Under the pieces are notes generated by a model, which made no database searches, was not told the DNA's origin, and saw only the letters and a list, made by a program, of their open reading frames with translations. The translations under genes and the position numbers were made by a program. Shown one piece after another: positions 1-8,604 of a stretch of DNA of 64,000 nt. The stretch's first letter is position 1; each line of letters starts with the position of its first letter. Origin of the DNA: Pseudoxanthomonas sp. PXM03 (GTDB lineage Bacteria > Pseudomonadota > Gammaproteobacteria > Xanthomonadales > Xanthomonadaceae); assembly GCF_014852005.1 (NCBI RefSeq), contig NZ_JACVAU010000001.1, positions 1,634,001-1,698,000 on the forward strand. The letters run 5' to 3'.

Positions 1-709
1 GGCGCACGGTGTAGTCGGCGTCGCCATGCCAGATGGACACGATCGGCCAGGGCCCGGTCCAGGTGCTGGCGGCACGCACCTTCGCGCCCCATTGCGCGGG
101 GGTCAGATCGCTGCCGGGACTCATGCAGCTGAAGGCGGCGGTCTGTGTGGTCGCGCAGCGGTAGGGAATACCGGCCACGATGGCACCGCCAGCGAACACG
201 TCCGGATACGTGGCCAGCATCACCGAGGCCATCGCGCCGCCGGCGGACAGGCCGGTGACATAGACGCGCGCGGGATCGATGCCGTGGTCGGCGATCATCC
301 GATCGACCATCTGCTTGATCGACAGCGGTTCGCCCTGGCCACGCGCGGTATCGGCGGTCTCGAACCAGGTGAAGCAGCGACTGCTGTTGTTGCCTGTCTG
401 CTGCTCGGGCAGCAGCAGGGCGAAGCCGAAGCGGTTGGCCAGCATTTCCCAGCCGGTTTCGGCGTCGTAGTTCGAAGCGGACTGAGCACAGCCATGCAGC
501 GCGACCACCAGCGGTGCATCCGCCGGCAGGCCGGCGGGAACGACCTTGTGCATGCGGAGATTGCCGGGATTGCTGCCGAAGCCGGTGACTTCGGTCAGCG
601 CCAGCGCAGGGCCGCTGGCCAGCATCAGGAGCAGGGAGGAAAGCACCAGGCCCGTGCCGTGGGCACGGGAACGCGGAGCGGAGCGACACAGCAGCGCAGC
701 GATCGACAT
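1..709 (-). CDS. PHB depolymerase family esterase, secreted (3' part outside window)
   Basis: Reading the complement from the ATG at 709 gives an open frame that runs off the left edge, so the C-terminus is missing. The first 37 or so residues are a signal peptide (hydrophobic LLLMLASGPALA), so the enzyme is exported. HGCAQ (residues 72-76) is the oxyanion-hole region and GLSAGG (Ser155) is the nucleophile elbow, both typical of the PHB-depolymerase/LpqC esterase family (Esterase_PHB). These enzymes hydrolyse polyester or feruloyl-type esters; the substrate here is unknown. A GAGGTG Shine-Dalgarno lies just before the ATG. The Asp/His of the triad would lie partly outside the window. Confidence 0.85.
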   Translation of the reverse strand, partial: MSIAALLCRSAPRSRAHGTGLVLSSLLLMLASGPALALTEVTGFGSNPGNLRMHKVVPAGLPADAPLVVALHGCAQSASNYDAETGWEMLANRFGFALLLPEQQTGNNSSRCFTWFETADTARGQGEPLSIKQMVDRMIADHGIDPARVYVTGLSAGGAMASVMLATYPDVFAGGAIVAGIPYRCATTQTAAFSCMSPGSDLTPAQWGAKVRAASTWTGPWPIVSIWHGDADYTVR

Positions 710-845
710 CGACGGCACCTCGGGTGTGAAGTGCCGGCAGTGGGCCACACGCCCGCGCGAGGGGGCATTGGTCAAAGGGGAAAGCTGCAGCGCACCATCG
801 CGCAAGCGTGACGCAGGGCCCGGGATCGCCCGCGCGTGGTGGCCG

Positions 846-1676
846 TCAACCCGCGTGCCGGCGCGCGGTGGCCACCACGAATTCACCCGGCATGCGATAG
901 CCGTCGCCGACGCGCCAGGGCCGGATCGCGCGCAGGTAGCGCGTGCGGACGCGCCGGCGGGTCGCGTCGTCGAAGCGCGACCAGGCCATCGCCACCGGAC
1001 CACCGACGAAAGCCGCATCGCAGGCATCGTCGTCGCTCGCGTATTGCAGCACCGCCTCCACGCGATGTTCCTCCGCATCGACGAAGCCGGCGCGCACGCA
1101 CAGGTCGGCGAGCATGCCTTCATGGCCGAGTTGGAAGAACAGCGGACAGACATCGCTGGCGACCTCCTCGTCGACGATCGGAAACACCGGCGACCAGCCA
1201 CAGCGTGCGCGCTGGCCCCAGACCGCCACGGCCACGCGGCCGCCCGGGCGCAGCGCACCGTGCATGCCGCGCATGGCCTGATCGGGATCGGGCATGTACA
1301 TCAGGCCGAGTGCGCAGTACGCCAGGTCGAAGCCGACGCCCGAGGAGTCCAGCGATTCGCCGTCCATGCGCAGGAAGCGCGCGTGCTGCAGGCCGAGCGC
1401 CCGCGCCCGTGCGTTGGCTTCGTCCACCATGCGCTCGGCGATGTCCACGCCGACCACGCGGCCGTGCGGGCCCACGGCTTCGGCGGCGGCCAACGCCATC
1501 GCGCCGGTGCCGCAGGCCACATCGAGCACCGATTCGCCCGGGGCCGCCGGCGCGAGCGCCAGCAGCCGGTGGTGCGCGTCCGACAACTGCGCCTGCCAGA
1601 GCGCGTCGTAACGGGAAGCGGCGAGGTCCCAGCCGTAGCGCTGCACGCGCCGCTGCAGTCGCGCGTGGTCCTTCAC
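846..1676 (-). CDS. Class I SAM-dependent methyltransferase (UbiE-like), second of a coupled pair
   Basis: A 276-residue protein starting at a GTG at 1676 that overlaps the TGA of the upstream gene as GTGA, which implies translational coupling. SAM-binding motif I is VLDVACGTG (residues 50-58), followed by an acidic VVGVDIAE motif, so it is a Rossmann-fold methyltransferase of the UbiE/COQ5 superfamily. The substrate cannot be told from sequence. It is a diverged relative of the preceding methyltransferase, suggesting either an old duplication or two steps on one small molecule. The longer open frame that reaches 2873 is an artefact of GC bias. Confidence 0.85.
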   Translation of the reverse strand: MKDHARLQRRVQRYGWDLAASRYDALWQAQLSDAHHRLLALAPAAPGESVLDVACGTGAMALAAAEAVGPHGRVVGVDIAERMVDEANARARALGLQHARFLRMDGESLDSSGVGFDLAYCALGLMYMPDPDQAMRGMHGALRPGGRVAVAVWGQRARCGWSPVFPIVDEEVASDVCPLFFQLGHEGMLADLCVRAGFVDAEEHRVEAVLQYASDDDACDAAFVGGPVAMAWSRFDDATRRRVRTRYLRAIRPWRVGDGYRMPGEFVVATARRHAG

Positions 1677-2506
1677 CGGCGCACGACCACGATTTCGAGG
1701 TATTCGCTGGGGATGACCAGGCCGTTGCCGTTGCCGCGATCCATGCGCTCCATCAGCGCGTGCAGGTCCTGTTCGAGTTCGGCGGCCCTGTCGGCCGGCA
1801 GGGCCTGGAAGGCCTTCTGCACCGGGCCGTACCAGGTGCGGAACACGTCGATCATGTGCGCAGCCGAGCGGTAGCGGAAATTGAACATCCGCGCGGTGAC
1901 ACCGATGGCGCCGGCCGTGTCGCCGAACAGCGACTGCACGTGCGCGGCGGTGCCCCACAGCGACGGCGGCTGCACACCGGCAGGTGGCGCAATGTGGCGT
2001 CCCAGCACCTTGAACATCTGGCCGATGAAACCTTCCGGCGTCCAGTTGGCCAGGCCGATGCGGCCGCCGGGCCGGCACACGCGGGCCAGTTCGCCAGCGG
2101 CACGCGCGTGGTCCGGCGTGAACATCACGCCGAACGTGGACAGCACCACATCGAAACTGGCGTCGGCGAAGGGCAGGGCCTCGGCATCGGCTTCGGCGAA
2201 GGCGACCTGCAACTGCTCGGCCTCGGCACGTGCCTGGCCCAGGTCCAGCAGTGCGGGCACGTAGTCGGTGGACACCACCTGGCCACCCCTGCGCGCCGCG
2301 GCCAGCGTCGCATTGCCGTTGCCGGCGGCGACATCGAGCACGCGTTCGTCCCAGCGCAGGTCGACCGCTTCGGCCAGGCGCTCGCCGACGATCTGCAGCG
2401 TAGTGCCGACGACGGCGTAGTTGCCGCTGGACCAGGCGGCCTGCTGGCGGTGCTTGAGGGCGTCCATGTCGGGCATGGGGGGGAGGGAAACGGCAACGGC
2501 ATTCAT
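1673..2506 (-). CDS. Class I SAM-dependent methyltransferase (UbiE-like), first of a coupled pair
   Basis: A 277-residue protein starting at ATG 2506, preceded by AGGAG. Motif I is VLDVAAGNGNA around residues 57-67, followed by VSTDYV and the later FDVVLSTFGVMFTPD (motif II region), which together define a UbiE/COQ5-type SAM methyltransferase. The substrate is unknown. It shares a 4-base stop/start overlap with the methyltransferase downstream, so the two form an operon. It is divergent from the OsmC/AraC pair across a 229-bp gap that should hold promoters for both directions. Confidence 0.87.
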   Translation of the reverse strand: MNAVAVSLPPMPDMDALKHRQQAAWSSGNYAVVGTTLQIVGERLAEAVDLRWDERVLDVAAGNGNATLAAARRGGQVVSTDYVPALLDLGQARAEAEQLQVAFAEADAEALPFADASFDVVLSTFGVMFTPDHARAAGELARVCRPGGRIGLANWTPEGFIGQMFKVLGRHIAPPAGVQPPSLWGTAAHVQSLFGDTAGAIGVTARMFNFRYRSAAHMIDVFRTWYGPVQKAFQALPADRAAELEQDLHALMERMDRGNGNGLVIPSEYLEIVVVRR

Positions 2507-2735
2507 TCGGGGGAAACTCCTGGGGTTGGGGAGGGCGCAGCGTGGCGGGCGCACCGGGCTTCCGTCCTGACGGGGCGTCTGCCGGAACTGGCCGCGCGTC
2601 CGGGCCTGCTTGCAGGTTTCCCGGGGCTCCGCGATTCCTTGCCGATCGTCCGGCGACTGGCCGCGCGCCGTCCCGGGACGCGTTGTTGCGCTCAGAATCC
2701 GCCTGCCCCTGCCGTTCGATGGAGTTCCCCGTCCC

Positions 2736-3281
2736 ATGAGTACCCCCCGAGACATCGCCCACGCGATGCAGCGCGCCGTCGGCGTGTTCACACGTCGCCC
2801 CGACATGGGGCTGCACGATGACGCGGCAGCCCGGGCCTCGTGGCAGCACGGCACGCGGATCGTGGCGGCGCACGCCTGCGGCACGCGCATCGAATCCGAC
2901 ATGCCGGTCGAACTGGGTGGCACCGGCGACCGGCCGTCACCGGGCTGGTTCTTCCGGGCGGGCATCGCGGCGTGCACCGCGACTGCGATCACGATGGTCG
3001 CCGCGGAGCAGGGCATCGCGCTCGACCACCTGGAGGTAGAGGTCGGCAGTCGCTCCGATACGCGCGGCCTGCTCGGCATGCGCGATGCCGATGGCGTATC
3101 GGTGGGTGCGTGCCCCGCCTCGATGCGCGTGGACGTAGTGCTGCATGCGCAGGACGTGGAGGCGGAACGATTGCATGCCGTCGTGCAGGAAGCGCTGCGT
3201 CGCTCGCCCATGCAGGGCGCGCTGCTGGGACAACCACCCTTGACCGTCGACGTGGCGACGACGCCCGCGCGGGCGGCCTGA
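2736..3281 (+). CDS. OsmC family protein
   Basis: A 181-residue protein. FFRAGIAACTATAI followed by a long helix and the later VGACPAS supply the two cysteines expected for the OsmC/Ohr fold, which reduces organic or fatty-acid hydroperoxides as a dimer in the cytoplasm. The start at ATG 2736 has GGAG about 11 bases upstream. Its stop codon lies two bases before the ATG of the AraC-type regulator, so the two are almost certainly co-transcribed. Whether it is a true peroxidase or one of the many OsmC relatives of unknown function cannot be decided here. Confidence 0.82.
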   Translation: MSTPRDIAHAMQRAVGVFTRRPDMGLHDDAAARASWQHGTRIVAAHACGTRIESDMPVELGGTGDRPSPGWFFRAGIAACTATAITMVAAEQGIALDHLEVEVGSRSDTRGLLGMRDADGVSVGACPASMRVDVVLHAQDVEAERLHAVVQEALRRSPMQGALLGQPPLTVDVATTPARAA

Positions 3282-3283
3282 GC

Positions 3284-4261
3284 ATGGATGCGTTGTCGGA
3301 AATCCTGCGCGTGGTGCAGATGTCCGGCGCGTTCTTCGTCAACGCCCGCTTCAGCGCGCCCTGGTGCTACCAGTCGCCGAAAGCCTCGCTGGCGGCGCCC
3401 TGGCTGGACCCGACCGCGGAGCAGGTGGTGATCTTCCACCTGATCACCGAGGGTGGATGCCTGGTGGAAATGGACGGTGCGCCACCGCTGGCGGTGCATG
3501 AAGGCGACGTGGTGATGTTTCCGGGCGGCAGCGCGCACCGCATGACCTCGGCGCCGGGCCTGCCGCCGCCGCGCGGCGCGGCCGACCTGAAGAAGCTGTT
3601 CGCCAGTCGTCCGCGCCGGCTCGCCTACGGTGGCGGCGGCGCACCCACACGCATCGTCTGCGGCTACCTGGCCTGCGATACGCGACTGGCGCGATTGCTG
3701 CTGGACGGCCTGCCGCCGGTGGTGCGCATCAGCTTGCGTGATTCCGATGCCGGCGCATGGCTCGAATCGTCCGTGCGTTACGCGCTGGCCGAGGCGCGCA
3801 CGCCAAGACCCGGCGGCGCGAGCCTGCTGTCCCGGCTCGCCGAATTGCTGTTCATCGAAGTGCTGCGCCGTTACGTGCACCAGCATGAAGGTCATGCGGG
3901 CTGGCTGGCGGGGCTTGGCGACCGCGTCGTCGGCAAGGCGCTCAACGCGTTGCACCAACAGCCCTGTCGCGAGTGGACCCTCGCCGACCTGGCGCGCGTC
4001 GCCGGCACCTCGCGTTCGGTACTGGCCGAGCGGTTCCAGCAACTGGTCGGTACGTCGCCGATGCAGTACCTGACGCAGTGGCGGATGCTGATGGCGGCCA
4101 ACCTGCTACGCCGCAGCAATGCGCCGCTGTCGCGGGTGGCCGAAGAGGTGGGCTACCAGAACGACACGTCCTTCATTCGCGCGTTCCGGCGCGAATACGG
4201 GCAGCCGCCGGCGGCGTGGCGACGCAACCTGGCGGATGCCGGCCAGGCTGTGCACGCCTGA
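3284..4261 (+). CDS. AraC family transcriptional regulator with cupin-type sensor domain
   Basis: A 325-residue protein. The N-terminal half (about 1-190) is a cupin_6-like sensor (GGCLVEMDG, HEGDVVMFPGGSAHRM). The C-terminal 100 residues carry two helix-turn-helix motifs of the AraC/XylS type, ending in VAEEVGYQNDTSFIRAFRR, with the conserved GxxPxxYL-like GTSPMQYL between them. It starts two bases after the OsmC stop. Regulators of this architecture commonly control adjacent oxidoreductase or stress genes, so the OsmC gene and perhaps the divergent methyltransferases are candidate targets; that is inference. Confidence 0.88.
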   Translation: MDALSEILRVVQMSGAFFVNARFSAPWCYQSPKASLAAPWLDPTAEQVVIFHLITEGGCLVEMDGAPPLAVHEGDVVMFPGGSAHRMTSAPGLPPPRGAADLKKLFASRPRRLAYGGGGAPTRIVCGYLACDTRLARLLLDGLPPVVRISLRDSDAGAWLESSVRYALAEARTPRPGGASLLSRLAELLFIEVLRRYVHQHEGHAGWLAGLGDRVVGKALNALHQQPCREWTLADLARVAGTSRSVLAERFQQLVGTSPMQYLTQWRMLMAANLLRRSNAPLSRVAEEVGYQNDTSFIRAFRREYGQPPAAWRRNLADAGQAVHA

Positions 4262-4276
4262 TCACGCGCGCAGCGG

Positions 4277-4876
4277 CTACGGCCGCCGCGTGTAGGTGAT
4301 CTCCATCATCTTCGTTTCCTTGCCGTCAGGGCCGGGGCCGTACATCTCGAAGACTTCCGTGTTCTTGTCGGTCCAGCGCGTGGTCATGCGGCTGCTCTGG
4401 GGCTTCTTCGTCACCGGGTCGTTGTGGGTGCCGGTGTAGGTGCAGGTCAGCTGGGCATCGCAGGTACCTTCGCTGACCATGAGCCCCGTGCTCATGCTGT
4501 CGTTCCACGTGCCCCAATGCTTGCCGGTGACGTTGTCGAACCCATGCAGGCCCTGGCCGGAGAACGGCTGTCCCATCATCTGCGACGTCACCTCCTCCAG
4601 CATCACGCGGTTGCCGAGGATCATCCTGCGTGTCGCGGTGCCGGCGTCGGTGCTGGGTGGTGCGCCGGGTGCGTGCCAGCTCTTCACGACCAGGTCGTAG
4701 GTGCCGGCCATCGAAGCCAGCTTGCCGTGTTCCAGGCCCGGCGTGCCGGCCTTCTGGTAGGCCTCCATCATGGCCTGCATCTCGGGCGTCATCGCCGGCG
4801 GCGTGTCCTGGGCGAGCACGGGGCCTGCGAGCAGCAGGGCGGATACGGCGACGGACAGCAGCGTGGTGCGTTGCAT
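4277..4876 (-). CDS. DUF1579 family protein, exported
   Basis: A 199-residue protein starting at ATG 4876 with a GGAGGGG ribosome site. Residues 1-22 (LLSVAVSALLLAGPVLAQ) are a signal peptide, so it is probably periplasmic. The body matches the DUF1579 pattern: HGKLASMAGTYD, GNRVMLEEV, GLHGFDNVTGKHWGTWNDS and the C-terminal EVFEMYGPG. DUF1579 proteins are lipocalin-like beta barrels of unknown function. It is convergent with the AraC gene, with only 15 bases between the stops. Confidence 0.82.
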   Translation of the reverse strand: MQRTTLLSVAVSALLLAGPVLAQDTPPAMTPEMQAMMEAYQKAGTPGLEHGKLASMAGTYDLVVKSWHAPGAPPSTDAGTATRRMILGNRVMLEEVTSQMMGQPFSGQGLHGFDNVTGKHWGTWNDSMSTGLMVSEGTCDAQLTCTYTGTHNDPVTKKPQSSRMTTRWTDKNTEVFEMYGPGPDGKETKMMEITYTRRP

Positions 4877-4957
4877 GATGGCCCCTCCGGGGCATGGCGG
4901 TGGCGCTGTTGTGCGCCCCACCGCGCTCAGCCGGCGTGAAGGTCGGCCGAGGGCCGG

Positions 4958-5800
4958 TCAGCGGCGCACGGCGACCACGCCGTCCAGCGCCCGCTGCGCC
5001 TTGAAGCCGGCCTTCTCCAGCCGCTTCACCACCTCGCCGGGAACGTCGCGCCCGCTGGTCAGCTTGTTGGGGGTGCCGGTGTAGTGGAACAGCTTGCCGC
5101 CGCGATGCAGCACGCGCGCAAGCTGGTCGTAGAAGGCCTGCGAATACAGCTCGCCGGCGATGCCGAAACGCGGCGGGTCGTGCAGCGCGGCATCGACGGA
5201 GGCATCCGCCACCTGCGTGACGGCCTGCGAGATGTCGCCGTGGGTAAGCTGCAGGCGCCCACCGTGCCCGGGTGCGTCCGGATCCGGTGACCAGGGATTG
5301 AGCGTGCGCAGCCAGAGCACGTCGGCGTTCTTCTCGAACGACAGGATGCGTGCGGCGCCGGCGGCCAGGCAGCACGCCGCGAAGTAGCCCAGGCCGCCGC
5401 ACGTATCCAGCACCACCTTGCCGCCCGGTTCCACCAGTGCGACTTTGCGCCGGGCATCGTCCAGCGGCGATTCCTTCGAGGTCGGGAGCATCTTGATGCC
5501 ATCGATCTCGAACGTGGGCACGCCCCACTCGGTGGGCACCAGCTTGATCAACGAGCCCGCATAGCGCGAGATCGGCGAGAAATCCTCGCCGTCCCAGTGG
5601 TACAGCGTGCGGTCCTTCAGTGGATCGGGATAGGGATACGCCGCGTCGCGCCACTGCCATGTCCCGGCCTCCAGCCGCGCGTCCGCCAGCGTACGTCCCA
5701 GGTCCAGCGAGCCATGCCACACGGTGTCGCCGCGGTCGCGCGCCGCCAGCAGGGCAGCAGCGGTATCGCGGGTGAGCAGGGGGCCGGTGTAGTGGGGCAT
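4958..5800 (-). CDS. Predicted SAM-dependent methyltransferase (COG2521-like)
   Basis: A 280-residue protein starting at ATG 5800. The C-terminal half is a Rossmann methyltransferase: VVLDTCGGLGYFA is motif I, ILSFEKNADVL is motif II, and AALHDPPRFG is a DPPR-type catalytic motif resembling those of RNA or small-molecule methyltransferases. The N-terminal about 110 residues look like a separate substrate-binding region. It matches a widespread predicted methyltransferase group (COG2521) whose substrate I do not know. An AGGA sequence lies about 9 bases before the ATG. Confidence 0.75.
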   Translation of the reverse strand: MPHYTGPLLTRDTAAALLAARDRGDTVWHGSLDLGRTLADARLEAGTWQWRDAAYPYPDPLKDRTLYHWDGEDFSPISRYAGSLIKLVPTEWGVPTFEIDGIKMLPTSKESPLDDARRKVALVEPGGKVVLDTCGGLGYFAACCLAAGAARILSFEKNADVLWLRTLNPWSPDPDAPGHGGRLQLTHGDISQAVTQVADASVDAALHDPPRFGIAGELYSQAFYDQLARVLHRGGKLFHYTGTPNKLTSGRDVPGEVVKRLEKAGFKAQRALDGVVAVRR

Positions 5801-5948
5801 GGAGCGGAGTCCTGAAGCGCGTCGTGATCGCAGGAGCGGGATTTTCGCCCCCGCCGACCCGTCGGCGATAGTCCGCGCCCTCTCCGGAAGCCTTGCCGCA
5901 CCCGCTGGTATAGTGCCGACCCCTCGGATTCCCGGCCCCGCCATCGCC

Positions 5949-6875
5949 ATGAACACGCCCGCCCGCTTCCATCCCATCGGCACACCCGGTACACCCTGGG
6001 GCGCGGCGGAGAAAGCCGCATGGCGCGCGCAGCAGCGCGTGCAACGCCGTCATGCGGATGATGTGGTGACGGTGGTCGATCGGCTGCGCGGACGCTTCGA
6101 TGTGCAGCAGTACGGCACGCTGGACTACGGTCCGGGCGAGGTCTATCCGCTGTTGGCGGTACGCAGCCGCGACTGGAACGAGGCGCTGCCCACGATGCTG
6201 GTCACCGGCGGCGTGCATGGCTACGAGACCAGCGGCGTGCACGGCGCGCTGCAGTTCCTCGCAGAGCGTGCCGCCGACTATGCCGGCAAGGCCAACCTGC
6301 TGGTGGTGCCGTGCGTCAGCCCGTGGGGCTACGAACGCATCCATCGCTGGAACGCCGATGCGCTGGATCCGAACCGTTCGTTCCGTGCGGACAGTCCTGC
6401 GCAGGAATCCGCCGCGTTGATCGCGCTGGTTGCGCCGGTGAAGGACCGCGTGCTGATGCACATCGACCTGCACGAAACCACCGACAGCGATGAGAGCGAG
6501 TTCCGTCCTGCACTTGCCGCGCGCGACGGGAAGCCGTTCGAACCCGGGGAGATTCCGGACGGCTTCTACCTCGTGGACGACAGCGCGAATCCGCAGCCCG
6601 ATTTCCAGCGCGCCGTGATCGCGGCGGTGGCGGCCGTCACCCATATCGCCCCGGCCGACGACAACGGCGAGATCATCGGTTCGCCGGTGGTGGCCGAGGG
6701 TGTCATCCAGTACCCGGTGAAGTCGCTGGGCCTGTGCACCGGCATCACCAACGCTCGCTACACCACCATCACCGAGGTCTATCCCGACAGTCCGAAGGCG
6801 ACGCCGCAGCAGTGCAACGATGCGCAGGTGGCGGCGGTGGTGGCGGCGATCGGGTATGCACTGGCGCAGGATTGA
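5949..6875 (+). CDS. M14-type metallocarboxypeptidase / succinylglutamate desuccinylase-like protein
   Basis: A 308-residue protein with the zinc-binding signature of the M14/AstE superfamily: H90-x-x-E93 in GGVHGYE and a third ligand, H175, in DLHET. WNADALDPNRSF fits the substrate carboxylate-binding Asn-Arg pair. There is no signal peptide, so it is probably cytoplasmic, unlike the secreted M14 peptidase at 49422-51176. The start ATG 5949 follows a short leader divergent from the methyltransferase at 5800. It may trim peptides or hydrolyse an acyl-amino acid; the substrate is unknown. Confidence 0.8.
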   Translation: MNTPARFHPIGTPGTPWGAAEKAAWRAQQRVQRRHADDVVTVVDRLRGRFDVQQYGTLDYGPGEVYPLLAVRSRDWNEALPTMLVTGGVHGYETSGVHGALQFLAERAADYAGKANLLVVPCVSPWGYERIHRWNADALDPNRSFRADSPAQESAALIALVAPVKDRVLMHIDLHETTDSDESEFRPALAARDGKPFEPGEIPDGFYLVDDSANPQPDFQRAVIAAVAAVTHIAPADDNGEIIGSPVVAEGVIQYPVKSLGLCTGITNARYTTITEVYPDSPKATPQQCNDAQVAAVVAAIGYALAQD

Positions 6876-6970
6876 AATCCGCCCGTCGCGGCCCCATTCC
6901 TGTTCGTGAAAACCGCTGCGGTTGCCGGGCGTAAGCTGTCCCGGCAGCAGTGCGAAGCGAGGACATGACC

Positions 6971-7237
6971 ATGGCAACCGGATGGGCCGGCGATGGCGCC
7001 GTGCAGGAACAGATCGATGCGACCGTGAAGGACGGCATCGAACGCGCGCGCCGCGCGCTGCCGAAGGGGCCGAGCCTGACCCATTGCGAAGCGTGTGACA
7101 GGCCGATTCCGGCTGCCCGCCAGCAGGCGGTGCCGGGCGTGCGCCTGTGCGTGGTATGCCAGGAGGCGGCCGACCAGGAAGAGCAGGGTGCCGGCCTGTA
7201 CAACCGGCGGGGCAGCAAGGACAGCCAGTTGCGCTAG
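6971..7237 (+). CDS. DksA/TraR family C4-type zinc finger protein (YbiI-like)
   Basis: An 88-residue protein that looks like E. coli YbiI along its whole length: N-terminal MATGW, an amphipathic helix, a four-cysteine zinc finger (HCEAC...LCVVC) and the C-terminal NRRGSKDSQLR. DksA/TraR-type proteins bind in the RNA polymerase secondary channel, but the role of YbiI is poorly known. An ATG two codons upstream (6965) is also possible; I prefer 6971 because the GAGG at 6958-6961 is then properly spaced and the length matches the family. Confidence 0.88.
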   Translation: MATGWAGDGAVQEQIDATVKDGIERARRALPKGPSLTHCEACDRPIPAARQQAVPGVRLCVVCQEAADQEEQGAGLYNRRGSKDSQLR

Positions 7238-7265
7238 CAAAGGCGCGTAATGGGCACGGCGGGCG

Positions 7266-7559
7266 TCACTCGACCGTCAGCGGGATGCCATTCTTGCGCA
7301 TGTCCAGGTAATCGGATCGCACGGCACGGCAATAGGGCCCGCTCATGACGAAGCGGCGACATACGTCCGGCCGGGTCTGGTAGATGCCGCAGTTCATCCG
7401 CGCGCCATCGAGTGCCACGCACCAACCTTCCTCGTCGCGCGCCATTACGTGCAGGCCGGCGGGGGTATGGGTGGTGAGATGCGAGGGAATCTGGTCTTCC
7501 GGTTGCAGGACCACGGTCAGGCGGCAGCAGACGGCGTCGCAACGCGAACACGAGGTCAT
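7266..7559 (-). CDS. YkgJ family cysteine cluster protein
   Basis: A 97-residue protein with the cysteine pattern of the YkgJ (CxxCxxxCC) family: CSRCDAVCC at the N-terminus, WCVAL, CGIYQTRPDVCRRF and a later C in SGPYC. The cluster probably binds zinc or an iron-sulfur centre; function in the family is not established. It is convergent with the zinc finger gene and ends 28 bases from its stop. The ATG at 7559 sits immediately before the conserved CSRC and is the natural start. Confidence 0.8.
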   Translation of the reverse strand: MTSCSRCDAVCCRLTVVLQPEDQIPSHLTTHTPAGLHVMARDEEGWCVALDGARMNCGIYQTRPDVCRRFVMSGPYCRAVRSDYLDMRKNGIPLTVE

Positions 7560-7958
7560 GACGGCATGACCTGCATCGGCCGGTCCCGGGCAGCGCACGC
7601 TGCAGCGGGGAAAGGCATGGCATGTGCAACGACGGGGCGAGGGTGTGACGGGCAGGGCATGGAAGCTCCCGGGGGCAACCATCCCATCGTGGGGAATGCG
7701 TCGCGTGGGAAAGGGAGCGAAGCGGAGGGCCGGGGGCCGTGCGGAACGCGCGAAGCAAGCGGTGGGCTCGCGGCACGCATGCTACAGCATGCATCGCGAG
7801 GAGCGGCCTGAGCGCGCGAAGATACGTCACCTGCGCTTCATGTCGCGTCGCGCAACGCCGGTTTGCCTGCGGGTCAGGCAGGCACGCCCGGTTTGACGCT
7901 GCACTCATACCGGGTGCGTTATCCCTGTCCGCAGATGTCCTGGAGCGGAGGTGCGTTG
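7560..7958. other. 399-bp gap without a supported gene
   Basis: Open frames here are short, overlap one another and look like GC-bias shadows. A small dyad (GCATGC TACA GCATGC, about 7780-7795) is the only structure I see. The 3' 60 bases lead into the DUF6151 gene and end in a purine-rich ribosome site (GGAGCGGAGG). The region should hold the divergent promoters of the two neighbouring genes. Confidence 0.4.
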
Positions 7959-8549
7959 ATGACGCTGGAGCTGCGTTGCCGCTGCGGCCAGGTGCGAGGC
8001 ACGGTGGATGCCCGTCGGGCGTATGCGCGTGCAACGTGCTACTGCGGGGATTGCCGGACGTACGCGCGTCACCTCGGGCAACCCGGCGTGATGGATGCGC
8101 AGGGCGGTACCGACATCGTGGCGATGAACCCGCTGGCGGTGCGTTTCACGGCAGGCGAGGAGCACATCGCCGGCCTCTGCCTGCGCGAAGGCGGGCTGTT
8201 GCGCTGGTACGCAGCGTGTTGCCGTACGCCGCTGGCGAATACGCCGCGCGACGGGAAAGTCGCCTATGTGGGCGTGGTGGCCGCATGCCTGGTGCCGGAG
8301 ACCGACGTCGATGCCGCATTCGGCCCGCCGGGCCACGTGGTGTTGAACTCCGACAGTGCCGTCGGCGAGGTGCGCCGCACACCGCTTGCTTACCTCGCGG
8401 CCGGAGTCCGCATCGCCATGGGCATCATGGCGGCAAGGCTGCGCGGGCAAGCGCCAAGCCTGTTCTTCAGCGCCAACGGCCAGCCCCTGCGTACCGCGTA
8501 TCCCCTGGGCGAAGATCCGCGCTGCGAGGCGGGACGAGAGCCGGCCTGA
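7959..8549 (+). CDS. DUF6151 / GFA-CENP-V-like protein
   Basis: A 196-residue protein beginning with a CxC...CxxC zinc pattern (LRCRCGQVRG, CYCGDC) and the later ACCRTPLANT, the layout of glutathione-dependent formaldehyde-activating (GFA/CENP-V) folds; it corresponds to the DUF6151 group. GFA members act as zinc-dependent small-molecule enzymes, but this subgroup is uncharacterised. The start at ATG 7959 is supported by GGAGCGGAGG just upstream. Confidence 0.72.
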   Translation: MTLELRCRCGQVRGTVDARRAYARATCYCGDCRTYARHLGQPGVMDAQGGTDIVAMNPLAVRFTAGEEHIAGLCLREGGLLRWYAACCRTPLANTPRDGKVAYVGVVAACLVPETDVDAAFGPPGHVVLNSDSAVGEVRRTPLAYLAAGVRIAMGIMAARLRGQAPSLFFSANGQPLRTAYPLGEDPRCEAGREPA

Positions 8550-8586
8550 GCCGATCGTGCGTACTGCGGTTGCTTCTGCACGGATA

Positions 8587-8602
8587 CCTGACTAAAGTCA
8601 GG
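8587..8602. promoter_or_regulatory. Perfect 16-bp palindrome at the start of the MarR-GNAT gene
   Basis: CCTGACTAAAGTCAGG has 7-base arms around a 2-base centre and ends two bases before the ATG at 8605. MarR-type regulators bind palindromes of about this size and often repress their own gene, so this is a candidate autoregulatory operator. It occupies the position where a Shine-Dalgarno would lie, so a bound repressor or a hairpin would also hinder translation. Not tested; inference from position and symmetry. Confidence 0.5.
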
Positions 8603-8604
8603 CA

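Noticed and set aside
836..2821. A 661-codon plus-strand frame opposite the methyltransferases
   Set aside because: Arg/Pro-rich translation without motifs, on the antisense strand of two well-supported genes.
846..2873. A 675-codon minus-strand frame spanning both methyltransferases
   Set aside because: Only its last 276 codons match a family. The upstream part overlaps the other methyltransferase in the wrong frame; the real start is the GTG at 1676.
4326..6977. An 883-codon minus-strand frame across four genes
   Set aside because: It runs antisense or out of frame to DUF1579, methyltransferase and metallopeptidase genes that have clear motifs; composition is typical of a GC shadow.
7449..7811. 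A 120-codon frame in the gap before the DUF6151 gene
   Set aside because: Low-complexity Gly/Ala/Arg composition, no ribosome site and overlap with the YkgJ gene on the other strand.
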